Positions 53,421 to 62,301 of a stretch of DNA of 64,000 nt are shown piece by piece (within the stretch, counting starts at the first letter, position 1; each line of letters begins with the position of its first letter). Source of the DNA: Chitinophagales bacterium. GTDB taxonomy: Bacteria > Bacteroidota > Bacteroidia > Chitinophagales > Chitinophagaceae. The stretch covers positions 310,001 to 374,000 of the forward strand of contig JACJXP010000002.1 in the NCBI GenBank assembly GCA_020636575.1, read 5' to 3'. The position numbers and the translations under genes are program-made. Below the pieces are notes generated by a model. The model was not told where the DNA came from, made no database searches, and saw only the letters and a list, made by a program, of their open reading frames with translations.

Positions 53421-55634
53421 TTAATTCTCATGCGGGATCACAACAGTCATTTCACAACCATCACCTGGCTTTGAATGAAATGTTGCTGTTCCATTATAAA
53501 ACCTGGCTCTTTCTGCAATATTGGATAACCCGATACCTTTTGAAGTTCTCCGGACATCAAACCCGATGCCATTATCTCTAACGATCAGTTTTAGATCTGT
53601 TCCACAATGCCGGAGAATAATATCTGCTTCTGATGCCTTGCTATGAGTAAGAATGTTTTTCATCTGTTCCTGTACAATCCTGAATAAAGTGATCTGCAAT
53701 GAACTAGACAAGAGGCCACTCTTAAATTCATGTTCAAAATTGATCTTAATAGAAGATGTGTCATGAATATTCTCAATGACCTCATTAATTTCCTCAACAA
53801 TGCCTTTACTCCTGATCTGCGGTGCTACCAATTCCCTTGAGAGTTTTCTTATTTCATCAATGGCAGATTGCAAATACTTAAGACTTTTCGCTTTTACAGC
53901 ATTTTGCTTATCATTTGATACCTGTAATACGTCTACATATAGTTTTGCGGAAGAAAGTATCTGGTTTACATTATCATGAAGTTCTCCACCAATTCTTGAC
54001 CGCTCTTTTTCCTGTGCACTGATCAACATTTCTGATATTTCCTTTTGTCTCCTTAGTTTTTCTTCAACCAATTGGTTCTCCAGTTCCTTAAGACCGGATA
54101 TATCCTGGATAGAACCAATCATCCTTACCGGCATCTCATTTTCATAAACTATATATCCTCTATCCCTCACATGTACATACTCCCCTTCCCCATTTTTAAA
54201 CCGGTATTGCTCTTCCCATGACTGTTCTCTTTGTTCTGAACTTTTCATTATCCGGTCGCTCAAGCGATTTCTGTCTTCCGGATGAATACGCTGCAACCAC
54301 CAGGCAAGACCTTTTCCCTTTGGTTCGCTTAAAGGATAGCCCATGAGTTTTAAAAGGGTCTCATTCCTGAATACATTTCCAGTTCGCATATCCCACTCCC
54401 AAATAGCATCAGATGTTGCACGGGTTATATTTATTAACCGTTCATTAGTTTCTTTCAGCTGTTTTTCAATTGCATATTGTTCTGACAGATTAATAGATTC
54501 ACCACAAACCAGTATTTCATTGTCCCAGCTCTCAATTAAAAACAGGTTAACATGAAATGAAACTTTTGAACCGTCTGCCATTTCCACTTTCTCCACAAAC
54601 TCAAGAGATTTTTTTCCTTCAATAGCCTTTGCATGCTTCTTGTAAAAAAACTTTGAAAATGCTATTGGCAAAAAGTCTTTAATTGGTTTACCGATTATCT
54701 CTGTTTCTGATAAGCCAAAAAACTGAACAAAAGACCTGCTACAATAAATAAGGGTGTTATCTGCATCCACAACCCAGGAAAGGTTTGGTGATTGATCTAT
54801 AAACCCTTTAAAAAGTGCTTTGCGGGACTTTAGTTCATACACCAAGCGTTTTTCTTCGGTAAGGTCTGTAAGTGTTGAAACTAGTGCAAACGGTTTTTGC
54901 GTTTCCTGATCGATCAATGGTTGCGAACTGACAACTATACATTTTCTTGTACCAATTTTATCGTTCAAAGTCAGTTCCCTGGTTATTACAGACTGCGTCT
55001 CTAATGCATTCAAAAATATTTCCTTCTCCAGATCAACCTTTACACCATCGATCCCTGTAATTTCCCAGGATTCTTCCCACAGGCTTCTGATATTTGGCAA
55101 ACCATACAATGTCCGTAATTGTATATTGAATACTTCAGCAGCTTTATAATTAGCACAAATCACCCGCCCGGAAACATCCTGAATTAACAGCCCATCACTA
55201 CAACTCTCAATAATTAGTTTTAAATACTTTTCATCTAATGATGCGAGCCACCCCAGGTTTTCGTTACCGGTGCTTCTTGAAGCCATGCACAAATACTTTC
55301 TATCCCCCCCCTCATCTGAAAGATAACTGATCTGCCATTCCAGGGGTTCATGATAGCCGTTCTGAAGGAATGTTTCTACCGGAACAGTAATACTTTGTTC
55401 CATACACATATCAAGTGCATACTGAAAATCTTTCCGATGAATCGGATGAATAAGATGAGAAATAGAAAGCGCCTCCCCTTTGAGTTTATCTAACCGAAAG
55501 GCCTGGGTCATTTTTGAGTTTGTCTTTTGAATTATACCCTGGCTATTTATTATAGCTAAAAAAAGTACTTCTCTTTTCCCAAAGACATCAATTGCATTTT
55601 TAATTTTCGACCACGAAGTCTTCATACGCACCAT
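53421..55634 (-). CDS. Cytoplasmic PAS-domain sensor histidine kinase
   Basis: The 737-residue protein has no membrane segment. Four PAS domains (roughly residues 25-115, 140-250, 265-375 and 395-525; the last with IWEWDMRTGNVFRN is PAS fold 3) precede a NarL-type dimerisation domain (phospho-acceptor in GELHDNVNQ, near residue 553) and a HATPase domain with DNGIGFDV and KGIGLSNIAERA. It lies seven bases after the lone receiver gene, so the two probably function together. The PAS ligand is unknown. An ATG three codons in is an equally possible start. Confidence 0.9.
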   Translation of the reverse strand: MVRMKTSWSKIKNAIDVFGKREVLFLAIINSQGIIQKTNSKMTQAFRLDKLKGEALSISHLIHPIHRKDFQYALDMCMEQSITVPVETFLQNGYHEPLEWQISYLSDEGGDRKYLCMASRSTGNENLGWLASLDEKYLKLIIESCSDGLLIQDVSGRVICANYKAAEVFNIQLRTLYGLPNIRSLWEESWEITGIDGVKVDLEKEIFLNALETQSVITRELTLNDKIGTRKCIVVSSQPLIDQETQKPFALVSTLTDLTEEKRLVYELKSRKALFKGFIDQSPNLSWVVDADNTLIYCSRSFVQFFGLSETEIIGKPIKDFLPIAFSKFFYKKHAKAIEGKKSLEFVEKVEMADGSKVSFHVNLFLIESWDNEILVCGESINLSEQYAIEKQLKETNERLINITRATSDAIWEWDMRTGNVFRNETLLKLMGYPLSEPKGKGLAWWLQRIHPEDRNRLSDRIMKSSEQREQSWEEQYRFKNGEGEYVHVRDRGYIVYENEMPVRMIGSIQDISGLKELENQLVEEKLRRQKEISEMLISAQEKERSRIGGELHDNVNQILSSAKLYVDVLQVSNDKQNAVKAKSLKYLQSAIDEIRKLSRELVAPQIRSKGIVEEINEVIENIHDTSSIKINFEHEFKSGLLSSSLQITLFRIVQEQMKNILTHSKASEADIILRHCGTDLKLIVRDNGIGFDVRRTSKGIGLSNIAERARFYNGTATFHSKPGDGCEMTVVIPHEN

Positions 55635-55641
55635 ATATCCT

Positions 55642-56022
55642 TTACTTTAACAAATACTGGTTAATGATACCGGGAACATCCGTAAACTCAGTGCTTTTAT
55701 CCAGGAAATGTTCAGCACCAAGCTCTATACAGAGTTTTCGGTAATAATTATTAGAATGATTGGTAATTACAATTACATTACTTTTCTTTCCTTCTTCTTT
55801 TATATAATTTAAAACATCGATCCCTGTACCATCTGGCAGGTTCATATCAAGCAGAATAAAATCAGGTATAGGATCGCTGTTCAGAATAAAGCTTTTTGCC
55901 TCTCCACAGGTTGACAAGACTGAAATATTGTATGGAGTTCTTACCTCCTCTAATATTGATTCCATACGGCTTGTAAATGCCGGGCTATCATCGACAATGA
56001 GTATGAATAAGGGTTCGGCCAT
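55642..56022 (-). CDS. Single-domain response regulator
   Basis: The 126-residue receiver domain has the acidic pair in IVDDSPAF, the phospho-acceptor Asp in FILLDMNLPDG and the conserved lysine in FLDKSTEF. No output domain follows, so it must act by protein contact or phosphotransfer. It lies seven bases before the PAS kinase gene and 106 bases after the NarL-type regulator. Confidence 0.92.
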   Translation of the reverse strand: MAEPLFILIVDDSPAFTSRMESILEEVRTPYNISVLSTCGEAKSFILNSDPIPDFILLDMNLPDGTGIDVLNYIKEEGKKSNVIVITNHSNNYYRKLCIELGAEHFLDKSTEFTDVPGIINQYLLK

Positions 56023-56128
56023 TTACAGGATAGATTCTCCTGCAAAAGAAGTACTATTCGAAAGCAACCGCAATCAATGAAATAAGCATCAATTTGTAGT
56101 CGGATAACTACACCCCGGTGTTGGTAAT

Positions 56129-56755
56129 TTATAACAGATTATTTTCCAATGCATAGCGAGCCAGCTCCGCATTGCTTTTCATGCCCATTTTCCGAAGAAC
56201 CCTGGTCCTGTATGTACTAATTGTCGTTATGCTTAGTGAAAGCTGGCTGGCAATGTCTGACACAGATTTACCAGAAGCCAGCAATTTGAACACATCAAAC
56301 TCCCTGTCGGAAAGCGAAGTGTGGCTCCTGTCTGCTGTGGGACTTAACATGGCTTCGGCAAGGCTTTCGGCAATCTCAGGAGTAATATATCTTTTACCAC
56401 GCAGTACTGTATCAATTGCTTTTATCAGCTCTTCGTGTATGGATTCTTTTTTCAAATACCCGGCTGCTCCTGCTTTTATTACCCTGACTCCATATTGTTC
56501 TTCCGGATACATGCTCATGATCAGAACTGGTAAGTTGGGCCGGATATCTTTAACCTGGCTAAGTGCATCAAGCCCGCTTCTTCCCGGCATATTCATATCG
56601 CAAATCACAATGTCCCATTGATCAGAAATAATTTCTTTAACCAGGTTCTCGGCATCATCTGCTTCTCCTATTTTAGCAAAGGGGTATTCTTCCAGGAGCA
56701 GTTGCTTCATGCCCCGGCGTACAATTGCATGGTCATCGGCAATAAGTATTTTCAT
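56129..56755 (-). CDS. NarL/LuxR-type response regulator
   Basis: The 208-residue regulator joins a receiver (ILIADDHAIVRRG, phospho-acceptor in IVICDMNMPG, AAGYLKKES) with a LuxR-type helix-turn-helix (LSDREFDVFKLLASGKSVSDIASQLSLSIT in two parts, TYRTRVLRKMG). It lies 30 bases after the CHASE kinase gene and is its likely partner. Confidence 0.94.
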   Translation of the reverse strand: MKILIADDHAIVRRGMKQLLLEEYPFAKIGEADDAENLVKEIISDQWDIVICDMNMPGRSGLDALSQVKDIRPNLPVLIMSMYPEEQYGVRVIKAGAAGYLKKESIHEELIKAIDTVLRGKRYITPEIAESLAEAMLSPTADRSHTSLSDREFDVFKLLASGKSVSDIASQLSLSITTISTYRTRVLRKMGMKSNAELARYALENNLL

Positions 56756-56785
56756 ACCACTTCAATTTATCACCGAAAATTTTCC

Positions 56786-59700
56786 TTAATGAAGAGGAAC
56801 TGATACAAATACAGAAACTCCTTGTTTTTGTCTTGTCAGTAAATTATAAGTTCCGCCTATCATTGTTGCCCGTTCCCGCATACCCAAGATACCCAGTGTC
56901 TTTTTCTGCCTTAGCTTGTTCACATCAAACCCTTTTCCATTATCGGTGATTTCCATATTAAATATACCATCCTTTATAGAAATTATCACCTTAACCTCAT
57001 CAGCACCGGAATGACGTCCTACATTGGTTAATGACTCCTGTAATATTCTAAATATTTCTGTTTTAATTGTTTGGGAAAGATCAGGTTCTTCCTCAGGCCC
57101 AATAAGTAGTGTATGTATCTCTGATCTTTTCTCAAATTCGCTTAGTTGCCACTCAATGGCAGCGATCAGGCCTAAATCATCCAAAAGGCTTGGACGAAGC
57201 TCCGATGAGATACGTCTTACTGTTTTAACTGTATGATCCAGCATCTCCAGGAGTTCATTTAATTTTTGCTGAACCTTTTTATCCTCGGTTGCAAGTCTTT
57301 TATTTAACCATGCAACATCCATTTTAAGAACTGTTAGTTGCTGGCCCAATTCATCATGTATTTCCCGGGCCATATATTTTCTTTCATCTTCGCGGATCTG
57401 CTGAAGGTATGCTGAAAGCATTCGAAGCTGGTGTGATGTTTCTTCAATTTTTCTTTCAGTTTTCTTTCGTTCTGTTACATTCCTTACAATGGAAAAAATA
57501 GTATTCCCGAAGATAACTTTATTGCTTATTTCCACTATTTGCTCAGTTCCATCCTTTTGCCGGATAGTTCTTTCAGAAAGTAACCTCCCCGTATTGATCA
57601 ACTCTTTATACTTAAGCGGATTTGCTTTGATATCTTTTTCAAAAAATAGATCAGGAATTTTTATTTCTAACAGTTGTTCCCTTGCATAGCCGGTAATCTG
57701 GCAAATACTTTCATTAGCCTCGATAATTCTTCCGTCAAGATCGGATAATATTATACCATCTCCCGCCTGCTCCAGTAACGTTCTATACTTTTCTTCACTT
57801 TTTCTCAATTCAGTTTCTGCTTTCATTCTATCAGTATGATCAGCAGTAACTACCAGTGCAGAAATTATTTCACCCGCAGCATTTCTGTACGGTACAATAT
57901 GGCTGATACACCAAAGAGTGTTTCCCCGGAAATCAAATAACTCATACTCAAGAACACTGATCTCTCCTTCAAAGGCTTTTTTGATCAGATTATCGGCTCG
58001 TTTACGATAGGGCTCGCCCAGTAAACCATATAACTTTTTACCTAAAATCCTTTCGGGGTCATCAAGACCAAGCATTACCAGCCCCCCTTTGTTTATTTCT
58101 TCAAGGTTGCCATTAATATCTATCAATTTTATACAATCCGGATTTGAGTCCAGAATGGCTCGCAGCCTGTTTTCGCTTTCTGCAAGTTTGAGACGGGCCT
58201 CATTTATCTCCGTCATATCTACCATAGCGCCAATCATTCTGATCGCTTTCCCGTTCTTGTCCCTGATGATAAAACCCCTGTCAAGAAAATGAAGGTAATG
58301 ACCCTGGTCATGACGATAACGGTATGTTTCTCTCCATACATTTAAATTGCCAGAAAATGCTTCTTCAATATCTCTTTTTACTTTTTTTAAATCCTCCGGG
58401 TGGATACGGTCATACCACTCATCAATTTCCACAAATTCCTTTTTCTTTTTATACCCAAGGGTTACGTAATAATTATTACTCCACCATAATTCACCTGTTA
58501 CAAGATCCCAGTCCCAAACAATATCACTCGTTGCTTTTGAGAGCATAGTGAAACGGGCATTTGTTCTTAACACTTCTTCTTCAGCTTTTCTTCTTTCGGT
58601 AATGTCACGGATGATCATACTGGTTCTTTCATTACCAAACGCATCAATAAAAACGGCCGAAGTAACCTCAACTGGAAACTTAATGCCACTCTTTCTTATC
58701 ATGGTAAGTTCCCCGGATGCTTTTCCATATAATCGTCTTGCTTCAAGAAGAACCGAAAGACTTCCATCTGTGGCATCAACCAGTTCCTTTCTTCCTGCTT
58801 TTATAATCTCTTCCTCAGTCATATCAAACATATTGCAGGCAGCAGGGTTAGCAGACAGGATCTTGCCATCCGGAGCTGTGAGCATGATCCCATCAAGACT
58901 ATTTTCAAAGAAGGTACGATACTTTTCCTCACTCTCCTGTAGCTTTCTCTCTGCCTTCTTCCTTTCACCAATATCGATAATACCTCCACGAATAAGAATA
59001 CTCTTGTCTGATGGCAATCTCACTAACCTCACCTCGCAGGCAATTGGAACCTTATGCACATCACAATGCATCCATTCAAAAGACAGTTTCTCACCCCTGA
59101 TGGCACGGTCAACCATTTCCAGGGAAGCCTCAGAAGATAATCTTCCATCAGGCTGAAATTCGGGGCTAACATCAGCCGGGCCTATTTTCAGCAATTCTTC
59201 TTTTGATAAGCCAAAAAGCTGCACTGCACTTTCACTAACACTAACGAACTTACCCGATTCAACATCAAATACAACCAATGCTTCCGGAGCATTTTCCACC
59301 AATGCTCTATTTCTTTTTTCACTATCGATCAATTCCGCTTCGGCTCTTTTCCTTTCTGTTATATCCCTTGTTATAACTATTGCACTGGTCGTCTGGCCTT
59401 CATTATCAAATACCGGCATATAATTAACCAGTACCCAATACCTGTTTCCCTCATTAAAACCTTCAACTTCGTATTCAATTTTCTCCCCGTCAAATACTTT
59501 TTTGAAATTCTCTGCGATCTTCTTTCTTCTATCTGCGGGAACAACATCCAGAATATTTACACCTGTTTGCACTGGCGTACCCCAGGCCTTTGAAAGATTA
59601 TCAACAGCCCACTGGTTGATCATTGTAATTCTGAAATTCTTATCAATAACATAAAAGTCGTCAGCAGAGCTCATCAGCACCTGCTTTAATTTTTCTTCGC

Positions 59701-60979
59701 TGTTTCTCAAGGCGATCTCCGCGGTAACTCTATCTGTCACATTTCGTACAATACTCATTACTTCATTCTCCCCGATCAAAGACATTGTTGCTTCATAGTA
59801 ATTTTTAATGCCATTCTCATTCATGCTATAATTGTGTACCAACGAGTACCCTGTATCTATAACTTTCTTGATCCCCGCTTGTATTTCATCAGAAATATCA
59901 GGTGGCAAAATATCAGTGAGGTGCTTTCCAATGATCTCTGAAGGTTCTTTTATAAATGGCTTTCCTGAAGGATTACTGTAATCTTTATAAAACCCTTTCT
60001 GGTCCAGGATGAAAAGAAGGTCCGGGATGGCAGATACTATAAGATTACTTCTCTTGCTGTTTTTCTCCAGTTCGGCTGTTTTTGATTTAACAAGGCTTTC
60101 CAGTCTTGCCGGTCTTTTGGTTATCGACCACACCAGCCATACAAAAACCAAAGTGATGGTTGAAGCCAGTCCGATCAATGGCAATAACCCTATCAGATAA
60201 GGATACTTTCGTTTATCAGATACCGAAAGGGTCCACTCACCTTCCGGAATAAAAACCTTTTGTGCATTTTTTGAAGGTTTTCTGCCATTATTCAGAAAAA
60301 GTTCATCTATCCGGGTATCGGGGTTATTTTTTGAAAGCTGAAAGTAGTAATCTTTAACCCTCCCAGATTTGACACCGATTGCTTTTTCTAATGTTTCAAG
60401 CCTGATAACAATGGAAGTAAACCCCCAAAACTTTCCTTTTCTTAAAACGGGAATCCTGCCTACAATTCCATAACCACCCTGGCGAAGACTTATTGGACCG
60501 GCATAAAAAATTTTATTTTTCCCTATTGCTTTAAATGCTTCCTTATTTCTTAAAGAGTCTTCCAAAATATCATAACCCACTACTGATTCATTCCCTTCCA
60601 GTGGATAAATATACTTGATGACCCCATCCGGAACGATCTCTAATGCATCTACATACTCGTTATATCTTTTGAGTTTTGCAGCTGATGAATCAAAATCGGG
60701 AGATACATTCCCATCTTCATCAATAAGAAATAATAAAGCCTGTGCTGTGGAGAGTCCCTGGTTAAGTGTTTGCTGAATACGTTTTTGGGCTTGCTCAAGT
60801 ATAAGGCGATAGACCGCTTTATCACTATTCAAACGTTTGTAATATTCGTACCTGACTATTATTGCTCCAAGACCTCCTACTACAAGAAAAGCAATTAATG
60901 CAGGAATAAAGGGCCTCACTGTTAACCAATTAAGTACTTTTTTGAAAAGTCCCCGATAAGTATTAGTGTGATCAGTCAT
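56786..60979 (-). CDS. Large CHASE/multi-PAS sensor histidine kinase
   Basis: The 1397-residue kinase has two membrane helices (about residues 24-42 and 265-287) around a periplasmic CHASE domain, then seven PAS domains (starting near 310, 426, 550, 683, 806, 936 and 1063). A NarL-type dimerisation domain follows with phospho-acceptor His near residue 1206 (REIHDELGQQ), then a HATPase domain (DNGKGFDV, LGILGMRERA). The CHASE domain suggests recognition of a small extracellular ligand; several cytosolic cues may be combined by the PAS array. It sits between two LuxR-type response regulators. Confidence 0.92.
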   Translation of the reverse strand: MTDHTNTYRGLFKKVLNWLTVRPFIPALIAFLVVGGLGAIIVRYEYYKRLNSDKAVYRLILEQAQKRIQQTLNQGLSTAQALLFLIDEDGNVSPDFDSSAAKLKRYNEYVDALEIVPDGVIKYIYPLEGNESVVGYDILEDSLRNKEAFKAIGKNKIFYAGPISLRQGGYGIVGRIPVLRKGKFWGFTSIVIRLETLEKAIGVKSGRVKDYYFQLSKNNPDTRIDELFLNNGRKPSKNAQKVFIPEGEWTLSVSDKRKYPYLIGLLPLIGLASTITLVFVWLVWSITKRPARLESLVKSKTAELEKNSKRSNLIVSAIPDLLFILDQKGFYKDYSNPSGKPFIKEPSEIIGKHLTDILPPDISDEIQAGIKKVIDTGYSLVHNYSMNENGIKNYYEATMSLIGENEVMSIVRNVTDRVTAEIALRNSEEKLKQVLMSSADDFYVIDKNFRITMINQWAVDNLSKAWGTPVQTGVNILDVVPADRRKKIAENFKKVFDGEKIEYEVEGFNEGNRYWVLVNYMPVFDNEGQTTSAIVITRDITERKRAEAELIDSEKRNRALVENAPEALVVFDVESGKFVSVSESAVQLFGLSKEELLKIGPADVSPEFQPDGRLSSEASLEMVDRAIRGEKLSFEWMHCDVHKVPIACEVRLVRLPSDKSILIRGGIIDIGERKKAERKLQESEEKYRTFFENSLDGIMLTAPDGKILSANPAACNMFDMTEEEIIKAGRKELVDATDGSLSVLLEARRLYGKASGELTMIRKSGIKFPVEVTSAVFIDAFGNERTSMIIRDITERRKAEEEVLRTNARFTMLSKATSDIVWDWDLVTGELWWSNNYYVTLGYKKKKEFVEIDEWYDRIHPEDLKKVKRDIEEAFSGNLNVWRETYRYRHDQGHYLHFLDRGFIIRDKNGKAIRMIGAMVDMTEINEARLKLAESENRLRAILDSNPDCIKLIDINGNLEEINKGGLVMLGLDDPERILGKKLYGLLGEPYRKRADNLIKKAFEGEISVLEYELFDFRGNTLWCISHIVPYRNAAGEIISALVVTADHTDRMKAETELRKSEEKYRTLLEQAGDGIILSDLDGRIIEANESICQITGYAREQLLEIKIPDLFFEKDIKANPLKYKELINTGRLLSERTIRQKDGTEQIVEISNKVIFGNTIFSIVRNVTERKKTERKIEETSHQLRMLSAYLQQIREDERKYMAREIHDELGQQLTVLKMDVAWLNKRLATEDKKVQQKLNELLEMLDHTVKTVRRISSELRPSLLDDLGLIAAIEWQLSEFEKRSEIHTLLIGPEEEPDLSQTIKTEIFRILQESLTNVGRHSGADEVKVIISIKDGIFNMEITDNGKGFDVNKLRQKKTLGILGMRERATMIGGTYNLLTRQKQGVSVFVSVPLH

Positions 60980-61050
60980 TCAGTCAATGAAGCATACTTT
61001 AAGCAAAAGATCAGGAAATTACAAAATACCTGATCGGATGATCTATCTTT

Positions 61051-61692
61051 TTATAACCCATGCCTGTTAATAAAATTCACTAATGCTGCTGTATTTTTCA
61101 AATCCAGCTTTTTGAGAATATTATACCGGTGCACCTCTACTGTTTTTAAAGAAATTTCTAACCGATCTGCAATTTCTTTAGAAGAAAACCCGTCTTTAAT
61201 AAGTTGTACAATGTCGATCTCCCTTTTTGAAAGTGAATTTAACCCTTTACCTCCCTCAGCATCTTCTGCACCAAATTCTTGTTTCGTCAGTATATTTTTT
61301 ACCTCATCGCAAATGTAAGTACCGCCATTATATACTTCTAAAATACCGGAGATCAGTTCGTCTTTTGATGAATTCTTTGTTATATAACCAAATGCCCCGC
61401 TTTGTAACATTTTTTTTGCGTATACCGGCATGCTATGCATGGAGACTCCGATCACTTTGGTTCTGGGGCACTGTTTTCTGATGAGTTTTGTCGCATCGAA
61501 GCCATTCATTGACGACATATTAATATCCATCAGGACAATGTCCGGATCCAGGGACTTACATGTATCAACTGCGGTATTTCCATCGCTTGTTTCGCCAATA
61601 ACTTTAAATCGGGGATCGCTGTTAAGAATGAATGACCATGACTCTCTAACAAGCTTGTGATCATCAACAATAAATACAGAAATGTGGTTCAT
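61051..61692 (-). CDS. NarL/LuxR-type response regulator
   Basis: The 213-residue regulator has a receiver (FIVDDHKLVRES, phospho-acceptor in VLMDINMSSMNG, FGYITKNSS) and a LuxR-type DNA-binding domain (LSKREIDIVQLIKDG, SSKEIADRLEISLKTVEVHR). It is the first gene of the signalling block, 71 bases before the CHASE kinase. A weak -7-like box (TAATATTG at 61753-61760, with CTTG 18 bases upstream) lies before it. Confidence 0.94.
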   Translation of the reverse strand: MNHISVFIVDDHKLVRESWSFILNSDPRFKVIGETSDGNTAVDTCKSLDPDIVLMDINMSSMNGFDATKLIRKQCPRTKVIGVSMHSMPVYAKKMLQSGAFGYITKNSSKDELISGILEVYNGGTYICDEVKNILTKQEFGAEDAEGGKGLNSLSKREIDIVQLIKDGFSSKEIADRLEISLKTVEVHRYNILKKLDLKNTAALVNFINRHGL

Positions 61693-61837
61693 ACGGATAG
61701 TGGTTTATGATTTGCAGAAAAGATTCTTGGTTTAATAAAACTCTCTGAATTGCAATATTATGACAATGCCCCATAATACAAGGATATCATAAAATAATTT
61801 TTACTACCCTTTTTTCACAGGTATACTGGTTTAAAAG

Positions 61838-62206
61838 TGGAGGCGAGGAGAATCGAACTCCTGTCCAAACATATTCTTCAAAAGCTTTCTACATGTTTAT
61901 TTTGTTTTGGGTTTGTCGGGAAAAAGCCGGGAACAAACAACCTACTTTTTCCTTAGCTGAATAGTCTTAAGCAACCTGCACAGCCTGGGGTTGCAGCAAC
62001 CTGTTTTATTTTTGAGTCGGCGGCGGGGCGTGGAAACAGATGAACCGGCCCGGCGGCCCGAATGACTACTTAATCACTGATTAGGCAGCCATGGCAAATT
62101 GTGTATTGCCATTTATAGTTTTCGTATTCTGATTATGCTGCTAATTACGCAACGCAGCACATGCTTACACTTTCAAAGATCTATGCTGTCAAAACCAAAC
62201 GCCCCC
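61838..62206 (-). ncRNA. ssrA: Transfer-messenger RNA (tmRNA)
   Basis: The 5' end GGGGGCG (62206-62200) pairs with CGCCTCC near the 3' end (61845-61839) to give a seven-base-pair acceptor stem with one G-U pair. The T arm GAGTTCGATTCTC lies just inside the 3' end, and GACAGC follows the 5' stem as in other tmRNAs. The discriminator A is at 61838 and CCA is not encoded. The tag reads GNTQFAMAA followed by TAA at 62110-62081, close to Bacteroidota tags ending in YAMAA or YALAA. It rescues ribosomes stalled on broken mRNA. Confidence 0.95.
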
Positions 62207-62229
62207 ATTTTCATCAAAAAAGCAATCTG

Positions 62230-62261
62230 CAAAATTACAACTTTATTCATGAGTTTTCAGA
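62230..62261 (-). promoter_or_regulatory. Probable ssrA promoter (TCTG-N20-TAATTTTG)
   Basis: On the minus strand TAATTTTG (62237-62230) matches the -7 consensus exactly, with TCTG (62261-62258) 20 bases upstream as a one-mismatch -33 element. It lies 23 bases before the mature 5' end of tmRNA, leaving a short leader for RNase P to remove. Confidence 0.5.
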
Positions 62262-62301
62262 AGAAATACCTAACTGATCGTTGATTATCTTAGCTTTAAA
62301 T

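Noticed and set aside
58548..59156. 202-residue plus-strand ORF inside the CHASE kinase gene
   Set aside because: It is antisense to a well-supported kinase with continuous PAS motifs and has low-complexity serine/leucine composition typical of a shadow frame.
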